From NCBI GenBank assembly GCA_900321335.1, contig ONVR01000012.1, positions 1 through 10,751 of the forward strand: DNA of 10,751 nucleotides, given 5' to 3'. The stretch comes from an uncultured Eubacteriales bacterium (lineage in GTDB: Bacteria; Bacillota; Clostridia; Oscillospirales; Oscillospiraceae). This document shows positions 1 to 5,673 of this stretch, piece after piece. Position 1 is the stretch's first letter; each line of letters begins with the position of its first letter. The translations under genes and the position numbers were made by a program. The notes under the pieces are model-generated. The model ran no database searches. It saw nothing but the letters and a program-made list of their open reading frames with translations, and was not told where the DNA came from.

Positions 1-1
1 G

Positions 2-1039
2 CAGGAAGAGCCGGAGCAGGAGCCTCAGACAGTGGAAGAGCCCGTGAAGGAGCCGGAACCGGTCAAGGAACCGGAGCCCGTGAAGGAGCCGGAGCCTGTG
101 GTGGAAGAGCCGGTCCTGACCAATCCCCTGACCGGAGAGGCCACCCAAACGGATTACACGGGACTGCGGCCTTACTGTGTCATGATCAATAACATCGTCT
201 ACGCCATTCAGCCCCGGGGCGTCTCCAAGGCGGATATCGTGTTTGAGGAGATGGACGAGGGCGGCATTACCCGCACCCAGGTGTTCTTTATGGATATCTC
301 CCAGGTGCCGGAGGTGGGCAGCATCCGCTCGGCCCGGATCTATAACGTATACACGGCCATGGCCTTTGATGCGTTTATGGTGCATTGCGGTGGTTCTCCT
401 GAGGCGCAGAATTATCTGCATGGATACGGCATAGAAGACATCGATCAATACACGGGCAATTACCTGAGCGGTACCTTCTACCGGGATTCCAGCCGGGGCA
501 CCTACGGCTCGGAGCATACCCTGTTTGCCTACGGCGAGGACCTGGCCAAGAACCCGGAGGGTCTGGGCTTTCGCCTTACCCACGAGGAGGGCTACGACAA
601 CACCTACGGTCTGACCTTCAGCGCGGATGCCGCCAACCAGTGCACGGAGTCTGCAAAGGAGATCTACGTGACCTACTCCGGGGGCAAGACTACGAGCTTC
701 AGCTACGACGAGCAGACAAAGGCCTATACCGCCTATCAGTACGGCGGTGAGTACATGGATGACAGCGGCGATAGCGTGCCCTTCAAAAACGTGCTGGTCC
801 TGTACGCGGATACCTGGCTGCAGTCTGACGGCAGCCATCTGTCCATTGACCTGTCCGGGGGAACGGGGTACTTTGCCACGGAGGGCAAGTATGTGCCCAT
901 CAACTGGTACAGGGAGTCGGAGGATGATAACTTCCACTTTACGCTGGAGGACGGAACGCCCCTGAAGCTGAATATCGGCAAGACCTTTGTGGCGGTCAAT
1001 CAGCAGGGCTCCTACAACGGCTATACAGAGTTTGAATAA
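2..1039 (+). CDS. DUF3048 (YerB-like) domain protein, 5' end missing
   Basis: The frame is open from the first bases of the window, so the start codon and any signal peptide lie upstream; 345 codons are visible, ending in TAA. The first part is a Glu/Pro-rich linker containing three 18-base repeats that encode VKEPEP. The folded part begins near base 119 with NPLTGE, followed by RPYCVMINN, ADIVFEEMDEGGITR and the stretch around SIRSARIYN and HCGGSPEA. These are the characteristic blocks of the DUF3048 N-terminal domain. The region after about base 660 fits the DUF3048 C-terminal domain. Family members such as B. subtilis YerB are usually secreted lipoproteins of unknown function, so an extracytoplasmic location with the linker as a wall spacer is inferred. 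An internal GTG at 32 could be mistaken for a start, but the linker continues upstream of it. Confidence 0.88.
   Translation, partial: QEEPEQEPQTVEEPVKEPEPVKEPEPVKEPEPVVEEPVLTNPLTGEATQTDYTGLRPYCVMINNIVYAIQPRGVSKADIVFEEMDEGGITRTQVFFMDISQVPEVGSIRSARIYNVYTAMAFDAFMVHCGGSPEAQNYLHGYGIEDIDQYTGNYLSGTFYRDSSRGTYGSEHTLFAYGEDLAKNPEGLGFRLTHEEGYDNTYGLTFSADAANQCTESAKEIYVTYSGGKTTSFSYDEQTKAYTAYQYGGEYMDDSGDSVPFKNVLVLYADTWLQSDGSHLSIDLSGGTGYFATEGKYVPINWYRESEDDNFHFTLEDGTPLKLNIGKTFVAVNQQGSYNGYTEFE
44..97 (+). repeat. Three tandem 18-bp repeats encoding VKEPEP
   Basis: Units at 44-61, 62-79 and 80-97 each encode Val-Lys-Glu-Pro-Glu-Pro. They differ only at a few, mostly third-codon, positions. They form part of an acidic proline-rich linker in the DUF3048 protein. 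Such in-frame repeats are likely to vary in number between strains. Confidence 0.85.
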
Positions 1040-1053
1040 TCAAAAGACATAAG

Positions 1054-1090
1054 AAAGCAGGCGTCTGCCCCGAGGCGGACGCCTGCTTTT
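1054..1090. terminator. Bidirectional intrinsic terminator between the DUF3048 gene and asnB
   Basis: A 16-bp inverted repeat (1054-1069 with 1074-1089) closes a 4-base loop, CCGA. It has a single T-G wobble near the loop. It is flanked by T residues on the plus strand and by a T-rich run (TTTCTT) on the minus strand. It lies directly after both convergent stop codons (1037-1039 plus, 1091-1093 minus), so it can serve both genes. Confidence 0.9.
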
Positions 1091-2911
1091 TCAGTTGTCC
1101 GTGTAGTTGACGTGATACTGCTCAAACCAGTAATCCAGCTGGATCAGCCAGGCGATCAGCTGGGGCGTTCCCATGAGCTGACCGAACCAGGTGGTATTTT
1201 CACCGGCCAGAAGGGCCTTCAGTTTTTCACGGCGGAGCGCCTGCCGGAGAAAGCCGTTCTGATCCAGACGGCTTTTGAGCAAATCGGTTACCATTTGTGT
1301 GTACAGGGGATTGTGGGTCTTCGGATAGGGGCTCTTTTTCCGGGTGAGCACCCGGGGCGGCAGAAGCGCCGACATGGCACGGCGCAAAAGCGCCTTCTCC
1401 ACGCCCTTGTCGTATTTGATCTCCCAGGGCACGTTGTAGACGTATTCCAGGATCCTGTGGTCGGCAAAGGGGACTCGTACCTCCACGCCGCTGTACATGC
1501 TCATCCGGTCCTTGCGCTCCAGCAGGGAGGCCATAAAGTAGTTGACACTCAGCCAGGTGGCGGCCCTGGCCGTGGCCATGGAAGAGCTGTCCGAGGGCAG
1601 CGACGGGCAGGAGGCGATGCTGTCCCGGTAGCACTGGGAGATAAATGCGTACCCCTGTTGGCTGTGCACCAGCGTTTCGTCAAAGACAGATGCCCGGAGC
1701 ATGGGATCGTGGATCCAGGGGAAGAAGTCGGAATACAGCATCTCCGGCCGGTAAAACCAGGGATAGCCTCCGAAGATCTCGTCGGCACACTCTCCGGAGA
1801 GCACCACTGTGTGCCGGTTTTTGATCTGTCGGCAGAACCAGACCAGCGAGGAGTCAATATCCGCCTGGCCGGGCATATCCCGTGCGAGGGCGGCGTCGTA
1901 CAGGCAGGCTGCCACTGCGTCTGTGGGCGCTGTCAGCACCGTGTGCCGGGTGCCCAGATAGTCGGCGGCATACGTGGCAAAGGCGTCGTCCCCCTGGGGT
2001 TGAAACAAGGTGCTGTGGAAGTTTTCCCGGTTGCCCTCGTACTCAAAGGAATAGGTATCCAGCACCGTGCCCTGCTCCCGGCAGTATTCCGCGGCAACGG
2101 CCGTGACGATGGTGGAGTCCAGCCCGCCGGACAAAAGCGTGGCCAGCGGCACGTCCGAGCGCAGCTGCCGCCGGATAGCGTCTGTCAGAAGGGAGCGGAC
2201 GGCTTCCGCAGCCTCATCTGCGCCAACCCGGAGTTCCTCCGCCGGGAGATGCCAGTACTGCCACAGACGCATCCCGTCCCGGTCGAATACGCCGCACTGG
2301 CCGGGAAGAAGCTCCCGGACGTCCTTGAAGATCCCGGAACCCGGCAGCTTGGCCGGGGCCAGAAACAGCAGCTGCCAGAGCCCCTGGCGATCCAGGTCGG
2401 CGGAGACCTTTCCGCTTGCCAGCAGGCCTTTGATCTCCGAGGCAAACAAAAAGCTGCCCCGCACGTTGGCGTAGAAAAATGGCTTGACGCCGAGGCGGTC
2501 CCGGGCAAAATAGACCTGCTGCTTTGCCTCGTCGTAGATGCAGAAGGCAAAAATGCCGTTAAACGCCTCCACGCAGGCCTCACCCAGAGCGATATAACCC
2601 AGCAGAACGATTTCCGTATCGCAGTTTGTCTTCGGCACAAAGCCCAGGGTGCGCAGCACGGTCCGCAGCTCCCGGGCGTTATACAGCTCCCCGTTGTAGA
2701 CGATGGTATATTGCCTGCCTCTGTGTGTGACCGTCATGGGCTGATGGCCGTTTTCCGGGTCCATGACCGCCAGGCGGTTGTGCTGAAACACGCCGCAGGG
2801 CAAGATGGCGGTGCCGCTGTCATCCGGGCCGCGCCGGGCCATCACCGCCGCCATCTCACCGCTGCACAGGATTTCCTTTCTCCAGTTGATCTCACCGCTG
2901 ATGGAGCACAT
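1091..2911 (-). CDS. asnB: Asparagine synthase (glutamine-hydrolysing)
   Basis: This 606-residue enzyme makes asparagine from aspartate, glutamine and ATP in the cytosol. The start at 2911 is fixed by biology: the protein then begins Met-Cys-Ser-Ile-Ser-Gly, and Cys2 becomes the N-terminal nucleophile of the class II glutaminase domain. A GGAGG lies 7 bases upstream (2919-2923). The frame stays open 50 codons further upstream, but those residues are not part of the family. Visible motifs in order are RRGPDDSG (26-33), NGE (73-75) and CDTE (97-100) in the glutaminase half, the ATP-pyrophosphatase loop SGGLDST (261-267), DMPG..DIDSS (345-354), and SGECADEIFGGY (372-383), where most relatives have a Gly in place of the Cys. 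Later RKDRMSMYSGVEVRVPF matches the C-terminal part of the synthetase domain. It is monocistronic, with no T-box or other long leader. Confidence 0.95.
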   Translation of the reverse strand: MCSISGEINWRKEILCSGEMAAVMARRGPDDSGTAILPCGVFQHNRLAVMDPENGHQPMTVTHRGRQYTIVYNGELYNARELRTVLRTLGFVPKTNCDTEIVLLGYIALGEACVEAFNGIFAFCIYDEAKQQVYFARDRLGVKPFFYANVRGSFLFASEIKGLLASGKVSADLDRQGLWQLLFLAPAKLPGSGIFKDVRELLPGQCGVFDRDGMRLWQYWHLPAEELRVGADEAAEAVRSLLTDAIRRQLRSDVPLATLLSGGLDSTIVTAVAAEYCREQGTVLDTYSFEYEGNRENFHSTLFQPQGDDAFATYAADYLGTRHTVLTAPTDAVAACLYDAALARDMPGQADIDSSLVWFCRQIKNRHTVVLSGECADEIFGGYPWFYRPEMLYSDFFPWIHDPMLRASVFDETLVHSQQGYAFISQCYRDSIASCPSLPSDSSSMATARAATWLSVNYFMASLLERKDRMSMYSGVEVRVPFADHRILEYVYNVPWEIKYDKGVEKALLRRAMSALLPPRVLTRKKSPYPKTHNPLYTQMVTDLLKSRLDQNGFLRQALRREKLKALLAGENTTWFGQLMGTPQLIAWLIQLDYWFEQYHVNYTDN

Positions 2912-2944
2912 TGCTTTTCCTCCGAACAAATTATTTCTCCGTAT

Positions 2945-2974
2945 ATCGTATGCACGGAGCCGGGGAGACGTGAA
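2945..2974 (-). promoter_or_regulatory. Possible asnB promoter
   Basis: On the minus strand TTCACG (2974-2969) and TACGAT (2950-2945) are separated by 18 bases and lie 34 bases upstream of the asnB start codon. Both boxes are only fair matches to the sigma-A consensus, so this is a tentative call. Confidence 0.35.
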
Positions 2975-2993
2975 CGGGTCGGGGAACAACGGC

Positions 2994-3022
2994 TTGACAG
3001 AGGGAAAAATCACGGGTATGAT
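2994..3022 (+). promoter_or_regulatory. Sigma-A-type promoter of mscS
   Basis: TTGACA (2994-2999) is a perfect -35 box. It is followed by a 17-base spacer and TATGAT (3017-3022), which has one mismatch to the -10 consensus. Transcription would start near 3029, giving a leader of about 24 bases with GGGGAGAAG (3041-3049) just before the mscS start. Confidence 0.88.
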
Positions 3023-3052
3023 AAAAGCATCAAAATGAAAGGGGAGAAGTTC

Positions 3053-3847
3053 ATGCTTCAAGCTATCTCTGATCTTGCCGTAAAATTCGGCGGGAAACTC
3101 CTTGCTGCCATCGTCGTTCTGATCGTGGGCAACATTATCGTGAAAGCCATTGTAAAGCGTGTGAAAAAAGCCAAGTTCATGGAGAAGATTGACCCCTCGG
3201 TCCGGACGTTTGTACAGAGCCTGATCAAATTCGCCCTCTATGCGATCCTGGTGGTCATCATCATCGGCGTTCTGGGCATACCCATGGCATCCGTGGTTAC
3301 GGTCATCGCCGCCTCTGCAGCTACCATCGGTCTTGCACTTCAGGGTGCACTGGGCAATCTGGCCGGCGGCCTGATGATCCTGGTATTCAAGCCATTTAAG
3401 GTGGGGGACTTTGTGGAAGCGGCCGGAGCCAGCGGCGTGGTCAAGGAGATCACCATTTTCTACACCATCCTCAACACCCTGGACAACAAAAAGGTGACCA
3501 TTCCCAATGGCAGCCTGATGAATGCCAACGTGACCAACTATTCCAGCGAGGAGCTCCGCCGTGTGGATCTGGATTTCTGCACCGCTTTCGGTACGGATTC
3601 CGCCACGGTCAGAGGCATTCTGGAGGAGGCCGCCAACAGCTGTGCGCTTGTGGTGGAGGGACCTGAGCCCGTCTTTGCCAAGGTCTCCGGCTACAAGGAC
3701 AACGCCGTGCAGTACACCCTTCGCGCCTGGTGCAAGTCTGCCGACTACTGGGATACCTACTTTGCTCTCATCGAGGCCGTCAACAACGGTTTTGCCGCCA
3801 AGAGCATTCCCGCCCCCGCAACCAACGTCAACGTGGGCAAGGAATAA
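3053..3847 (+). CDS. mscS: Small-conductance mechanosensitive channel, MscS family
   Basis: This 264-residue membrane channel opens when the membrane is stretched and releases solutes on hypo-osmotic shock. The ATG at 3053 is chosen because a GGGGAGAAG ribosome site and a strong promoter lie directly upstream. Hydrophobic segments at about residues 15-35, 54-76 and 79-112 give the three-helix layout of the minimal MscS. The third is the pore helix, with IGLALQGALGNLAGG at 92-106 and the FKPFKVGDFVE turn (112-122) that leads into the cytoplasmic beta domain. IPNG (150-153) and the N(V/I)TNYS block follow, as in E. coli MscS. The C-terminal part forms the cytoplasmic vestibule. The length is close to E. 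coli MscS (286). It ends 11 bases before the TTTACA that starts the next promoter. Confidence 0.93.
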   Translation: MLQAISDLAVKFGGKLLAAIVVLIVGNIIVKAIVKRVKKAKFMEKIDPSVRTFVQSLIKFALYAILVVIIIGVLGIPMASVVTVIAASAATIGLALQGALGNLAGGLMILVFKPFKVGDFVEAAGASGVVKEITIFYTILNTLDNKKVTIPNGSLMNANVTNYSSEELRRVDLDFCTAFGTDSATVRGILEEAANSCALVVEGPEPVFAKVSGYKDNAVQYTLRAWCKSADYWDTYFALIEAVNNGFAAKSIPAPATNVNVGKE

Positions 3848-3851
3848 TTCG

Positions 3852-3881
3852 TTTACAAACCGGAAAAGTATATGCTATACT
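3852..3881 (+). promoter_or_regulatory. Promoter of the EamA transporter gene, overlapping the mscS terminator
   Basis: TTTACA (3852-3857), an 18-base spacer and TATACT (3876-3881) make a good sigma-A promoter. The last three bases of the -10 box are also the first three of the left arm of the terminator hairpin. Transcription would start near 3887-3889, inside that left arm. Confidence 0.75.
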
Positions 3882-3915
3882 ACCCTCTGGAATTTGAACC
3901 AGAGGGTAGTTTTTT
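3879..3915 (+). terminator. Intrinsic terminator of mscS
   Basis: A perfect 12-bp stem (3879-3890 with 3899-3910, ACTACCCTCTGG and its complement) encloses an 8-base loop and is followed by a T run to 3915. The ATG of the next gene starts at 3916, so the right arm also contains that gene's GAGGG ribosome site (3902-3906). Confidence 0.92.
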
Positions 3916-4815
3916 ATGAAGAAGTATTCGGGAAATCTGATGCTGCTGCTCTGTGCGATGATCTGGGGAACGGCCTTTGTTGCCCAGAGCGTCGGCATGG
4001 ATTACGTGGGGCCGTTTACCTTTCAGAGCGTCCGGTATCTGATCGGAGCCCTGGTACTCGTGCCGGTGATCGCCCTGCGGAGCCGCGTGAAAAGGAAAAA
4101 TCCGGAGCCCTGGCCGGCAGCCGGGGATCGGAAAACGCCGCTGCTTCGGGGCGGCGTCCTGTGCGGGATCGCCCTGTGGGCGGCGTCCTGCCTGCAGCAG
4201 GTGGGGATCCAGTATACCACCGTGGGCAATGCGGGGTTTCTTACGGCCATGTATATCGTGATCGTTCCGATTCTGGGGCTGTTTCTGGGCAAGCGCATTG
4301 AGAAAAAAGCCGTTGTGTGCGTGGCACTGGCAGTGCTGGGCCTGTATCTGATCAGCATCAAAAGCGGCTTTTCCATGTCCAGAGGGGATGCCATGATGTG
4401 CCTGTGCGCGCTGCTGTTTGCCGTGCAGATCCTGCTGGTGGATCACTATGCGCCCCAGGTGGACGGGGTGAAGCTGGCGTGCATCCAGTTTCTCGTGGCG
4501 GGGCTGCTGGCGGCGGTGCCGATGGTTCTGGCGGAGCGCCCGTCCCCGGGGGCTGTTGCGGACGCTGCCCTGCCGATCCTGTACACGGGGGTCCTGTCCT
4601 GCGGCGTGGCTTATACCCTGCAGATCATCGGACAGCAGCGGGCGGAGCCTGTGGTGGCGACGCTTCTGATGAGCCTGGAGTCGGTGTTCAGTATGGCGGG
4701 CGGCATCATTCTTCTGCACCAGGTCCCGACCCTCCGGGAGGCGTGCGGCTGCCTGCTGATGCTGCTGGCGGTGGTGCTGCTGCAGCTGCCCGTGCCGACG
4801 AGGAAAAAACAATAA
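3916..4815 (+). CDS. EamA/DMT-superfamily transporter
   Basis: This 299-residue integral membrane protein has about ten hydrophobic segments arranged as two EamA repeats, as in the drug/metabolite exporters of the RhaT/YdcZ type. The N-terminal LLLCAMIWGTAFVAQSVGM and FTFQSVRYLIGALVLVPV are typical of repeat one. The matching block in repeat two begins near GDAMMCLCALLFAVQILLV, and LLMSLESVFSMAGGIILL lies near the end. The substrate cannot be read from the sequence; relatives export amino acids, metabolites or drugs. The ATG at 3916 has GAGGG nine bases upstream, placed inside the right arm of the preceding terminator. No alternative start within the first residues has a better site. The gene is monocistronic and converges on spoIIID. 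Confidence 0.9.
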   Translation: MKKYSGNLMLLLCAMIWGTAFVAQSVGMDYVGPFTFQSVRYLIGALVLVPVIALRSRVKRKNPEPWPAAGDRKTPLLRGGVLCGIALWAASCLQQVGIQYTTVGNAGFLTAMYIVIVPILGLFLGKRIEKKAVVCVALAVLGLYLISIKSGFSMSRGDAMMCLCALLFAVQILLVDHYAPQVDGVKLACIQFLVAGLLAAVPMVLAERPSPGAVADAALPILYTGVLSCGVAYTLQIIGQQRAEPVVATLLMSLESVFSMAGGIILLHQVPTLREACGCLLMLLAVVLLQLPVPTRKKQ

Positions 4816-4852
4816 AGCAGCCGCGTACCGCAGACCGGTACGCGGCTGTTTT
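4814..4852. terminator. Bidirectional intrinsic terminator between the EamA gene and spoIIID
   Basis: A 13-bp perfect stem (4818-4830 with 4836-4848) encloses the 5-base loop CAGAC. It is flanked by AAAG on the left and TTTT on the right, so it can stop both convergent transcripts. It overlaps the last bases of the EamA stop codon and abuts the spoIIID stop codon. Confidence 0.9.
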
Positions 4853-5097
4853 CATCCTCTGTACTTTCGCCTGGTGGCCAGACCGCCGCGGATGTGGCGC
4901 TCTGCCTTGTTGGTGTCCAGGATCTCCTTGACCTGCCGGTACAGGGCCAGATCAATTGACTGCAAACGCTCAGACAGATCTTTATGTACGGTGGATTTGC
5001 TCACGCCGAAGCGCTGAGCCGCGGCCCGGACGGTGGCTTTGTTTTCAACGATGTATACCGCCAGCTCACAGGCACGCTCTTCAATATCCGATTTCAA
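4852..5097 (-). CDS. spoIIID: Stage III sporulation transcriptional regulator SpoIIID
   Basis: This small DNA-binding protein retunes the mother-cell sigma-E programme during sporulation. It contains the family core YIVENKATVRAAAQRFGV, followed by SKSTVHKDLSERL, a helix-turn-helix nearly identical to B. subtilis SpoIIID. Further on VKEILDTNKAERHIRGG is also conserved. The frame could start at a GTG (5106), but the only good ribosome site, GGAG (5109-5106 on the minus strand), overlaps that codon. It sits 8 bases upstream of a TTG at 5097. The TTG start gives an 81-residue protein beginning MKSDIEER, which fits the length of the family and the usual N-terminus. A sigma-E-like promoter lies just upstream, as expected for this gene. 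Confidence 0.95.
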   Translation of the reverse strand: MKSDIEERACELAVYIVENKATVRAAAQRFGVSKSTVHKDLSERLQSIDLALYRQVKEILDTNKAERHIRGGLATRRKYRG

Positions 5098-5127
5098 AAA
5101 AATCACTCCAAACTTTTGATCCAGTTG

Positions 5128-5156
5128 AATATATGACGGGGCAAAAGCCGGTATGC
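5128..5156 (-). promoter_or_regulatory. Sigma-E-like promoter of spoIIID
   Basis: On the minus strand GCATACC (5156-5150), a 14-base spacer and CATATATT (5135-5128) match the mother-cell sigma-E pattern (-35 KMATATT, 14 bases, -10 CATACAHT) at 5 of 7 and 7 of 8 positions. The start site would be near 5121, about 24 bases before the TTG start. spoIIID is a known sigma-E gene in B. subtilis. Confidence 0.7.
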
Positions 5157-5210
5157 AGGCAATCGGGACGGCGGGAGCTGCCGGTGATTGTCAAATTTAT
5201 CTTGCGGCAC

Positions 5211-5239
5211 TTGACTTGTCGGGGCGGATGTGATACGCT
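5211..5239 (+). promoter_or_regulatory. Promoter of the riboswitch-controlled transporter operon
   Basis: TTGACT (5211-5216), a 17-base spacer and TACGCT (5234-5239) preceded by TGA (extended -10) place the transcript start near 5246, three bases before the first aptamer helix. An overlapping alternative (TTGTCG at 5216 and TACAAT at 5240-5245, 18-base spacer) would start near 5252, inside that helix, and is less likely. The stretch between this promoter and spoIIID (about 5157-5210) shows nothing else I can name. Confidence 0.65.
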
Positions 5240-5248
5240 TACAATGTA

Positions 5249-5366
5249 CTGATTCCGAGCTGTACGGCCTACGGCGCTTGCTATGGCCTGCAGCCTGACC
5301 GGATCTTCGGCCACTGAGTCATGCGGGAAACGGCATGGCTTTCCGTGTTGAGAAGGAAGCAGCCAG
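5249..5366 (+). promoter_or_regulatory. Structured RNA, copy 1: probable Moco-family riboswitch aptamer
   Basis: The closing helix P1 pairs CTGATT (5249-5254) with AGCCAG (5361-5366), with one A-C mismatch. Inside are the conserved CCGAGC (5255-5260), GCTATG (5279-5284), a hairpin TGACCG/CGGCCA (5296-5301, 5308-5313), a 7-bp hairpin GTCATGC/GCATGGC (5318-5324, 5333-5339) with loop GGGAAACG, and a TTTCC/GGAAG hairpin ending at 5359. The same architecture and unpaired bases recur in copy 2 with compensating changes. The CCGAGC start, the helix order, the GGAAG-type final hairpin and the metal-transporter context fit the Moco RNA motif that controls molybdenum and tungsten cofactor genes. I could not run a covariance search. 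Copy 1 has a less regular P1 and third helix than copy 2. Confidence 0.68.
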
Positions 5367-5402
5367 GACAGGTGCTACAGGCACCTTCTTGTCGCGTATG
5401 AG

Positions 5403-5437
5403 AGCGCAGGCTGTATTCCCGCAGTCTGCGCTTTTTT
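5403..5437 (+). terminator. Terminator of riboswitch 1 (expression platform)
   Basis: An 11-bp stem (AGCGCAGGCTG 5403-5413 with CAGTCTGCGCT 5422-5432, one G-T wobble) with an 8-base loop is followed by six T residues. It lies 37 bases after aptamer 1 and upstream of any gene, as expected for a riboswitch terminator. The left arm and loop (GGCTGTATTCC, 5409-5419) can instead pair with aptamer bases 5355-5364. Confidence 0.9.
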
Positions 5438-5466
5438 GCGTCTGTTATGGGAAAAAACAGAATACC

Positions 5467-5583
5467 GGGTTTCCGAGCGCCGCTCCTCTAAAGCGTCTGC
5501 CATGAGAGCGGGGCCTGGCCGAAAAGGCCACGGGGTCATGGGGGAAACGCCATGGCCTTCCACTGCGAAAAGGAAGCAAATCC
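5467..5583 (+). promoter_or_regulatory. Structured RNA, copy 2: probable Moco-family riboswitch aptamer
   Basis: P1 pairs GGGTTT (5467-5472) with AAATCC (5578-5583). CCGAGC (5473-5478), GCCATG (5499-5504), a TGGCC/GGCCA hairpin with loop GAAAA (5516-5530), a GTCATGG/CCATGGC hairpin with loop GGGAAACG (5535-5556) and a CTTCC/GGAAG hairpin (5557-5561, 5572-5576) follow. The length is 117 bases against 118 for copy 1. Relative to copy 1, the inner pair of the GTCATG hairpin changes from C-G to G-C, the outer pair of the last hairpin from T-G to C-G, and P1 changes on both sides while still pairing. These are signs of selected RNA structure. The class assignment to Moco RNA comes from remembered motif features and context. 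Confidence 0.7.
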
Positions 5584-5605
5584 CCAAGACCGTTGTCATG
5601 GCGTT

Positions 5606-5647
5606 CGGGCTGCTTTGCTGTTTTTGCAGGGCAGCCCGTTTTGTTTT
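5606..5647 (+). terminator. Terminator of riboswitch 2 (expression platform)
   Basis: CGGGCTGC (5606-5613) pairs perfectly with GCAGCCCG (5631-5638), followed by TTTTGTTTT (5639-5647). It lies between aptamer 2 and the permease start at 5674. The upper left side (TTTGCT, 5614-5619) can alternatively pair with AGCAAA at the 3' edge of aptamer 2 (5575-5580). Confidence 0.87.
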
Positions 5648-5673
5648 CCCAATCCTGAAATGCGGAGGCGGTT

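Noticed and set aside
1112..3052. A plus-strand frame open for about 1.9 kb antisense to asnB and continuous with mscS, suggesting a 911-residue fusion.
   Set aside because: The upstream part has no family features, is the shadow of a GC-rich gene with all asparagine synthase motifs on the other strand, and mscS has its own promoter and ribosome site at its ATG.
2912..3061. A 50-residue N-terminal extension of asnB.
   Set aside because: The glutaminase domain needs Cys at position 2, a GGAGG precedes the internal ATG at 2911, and the extension would run through the mscS promoter.
3880..4812. A 310-codon minus-strand frame opposite the EamA gene.
   Set aside because: It is His/Gln/Arg-rich shadow sequence of a membrane-protein gene, with no ribosome site or domain.
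4956..5252. A 98-codon plus-strand frame over the spoIIID 5' end and the leader.
   Set aside because: It overlaps the spoIIID coding region and promoters of both flanking genes and has no recognisable features.
5249..5583. A cobalamin riboswitch, suggested by the BtuC-like permease and by GCCACTG and AGCCAGGACAGGTGC in copy 1.
   Set aside because: There is no proper B12 box, the B12-box-like bases are not shared with copy 2, the other conserved cobalamin core segments are missing, and the element is much shorter than the common B12 class.
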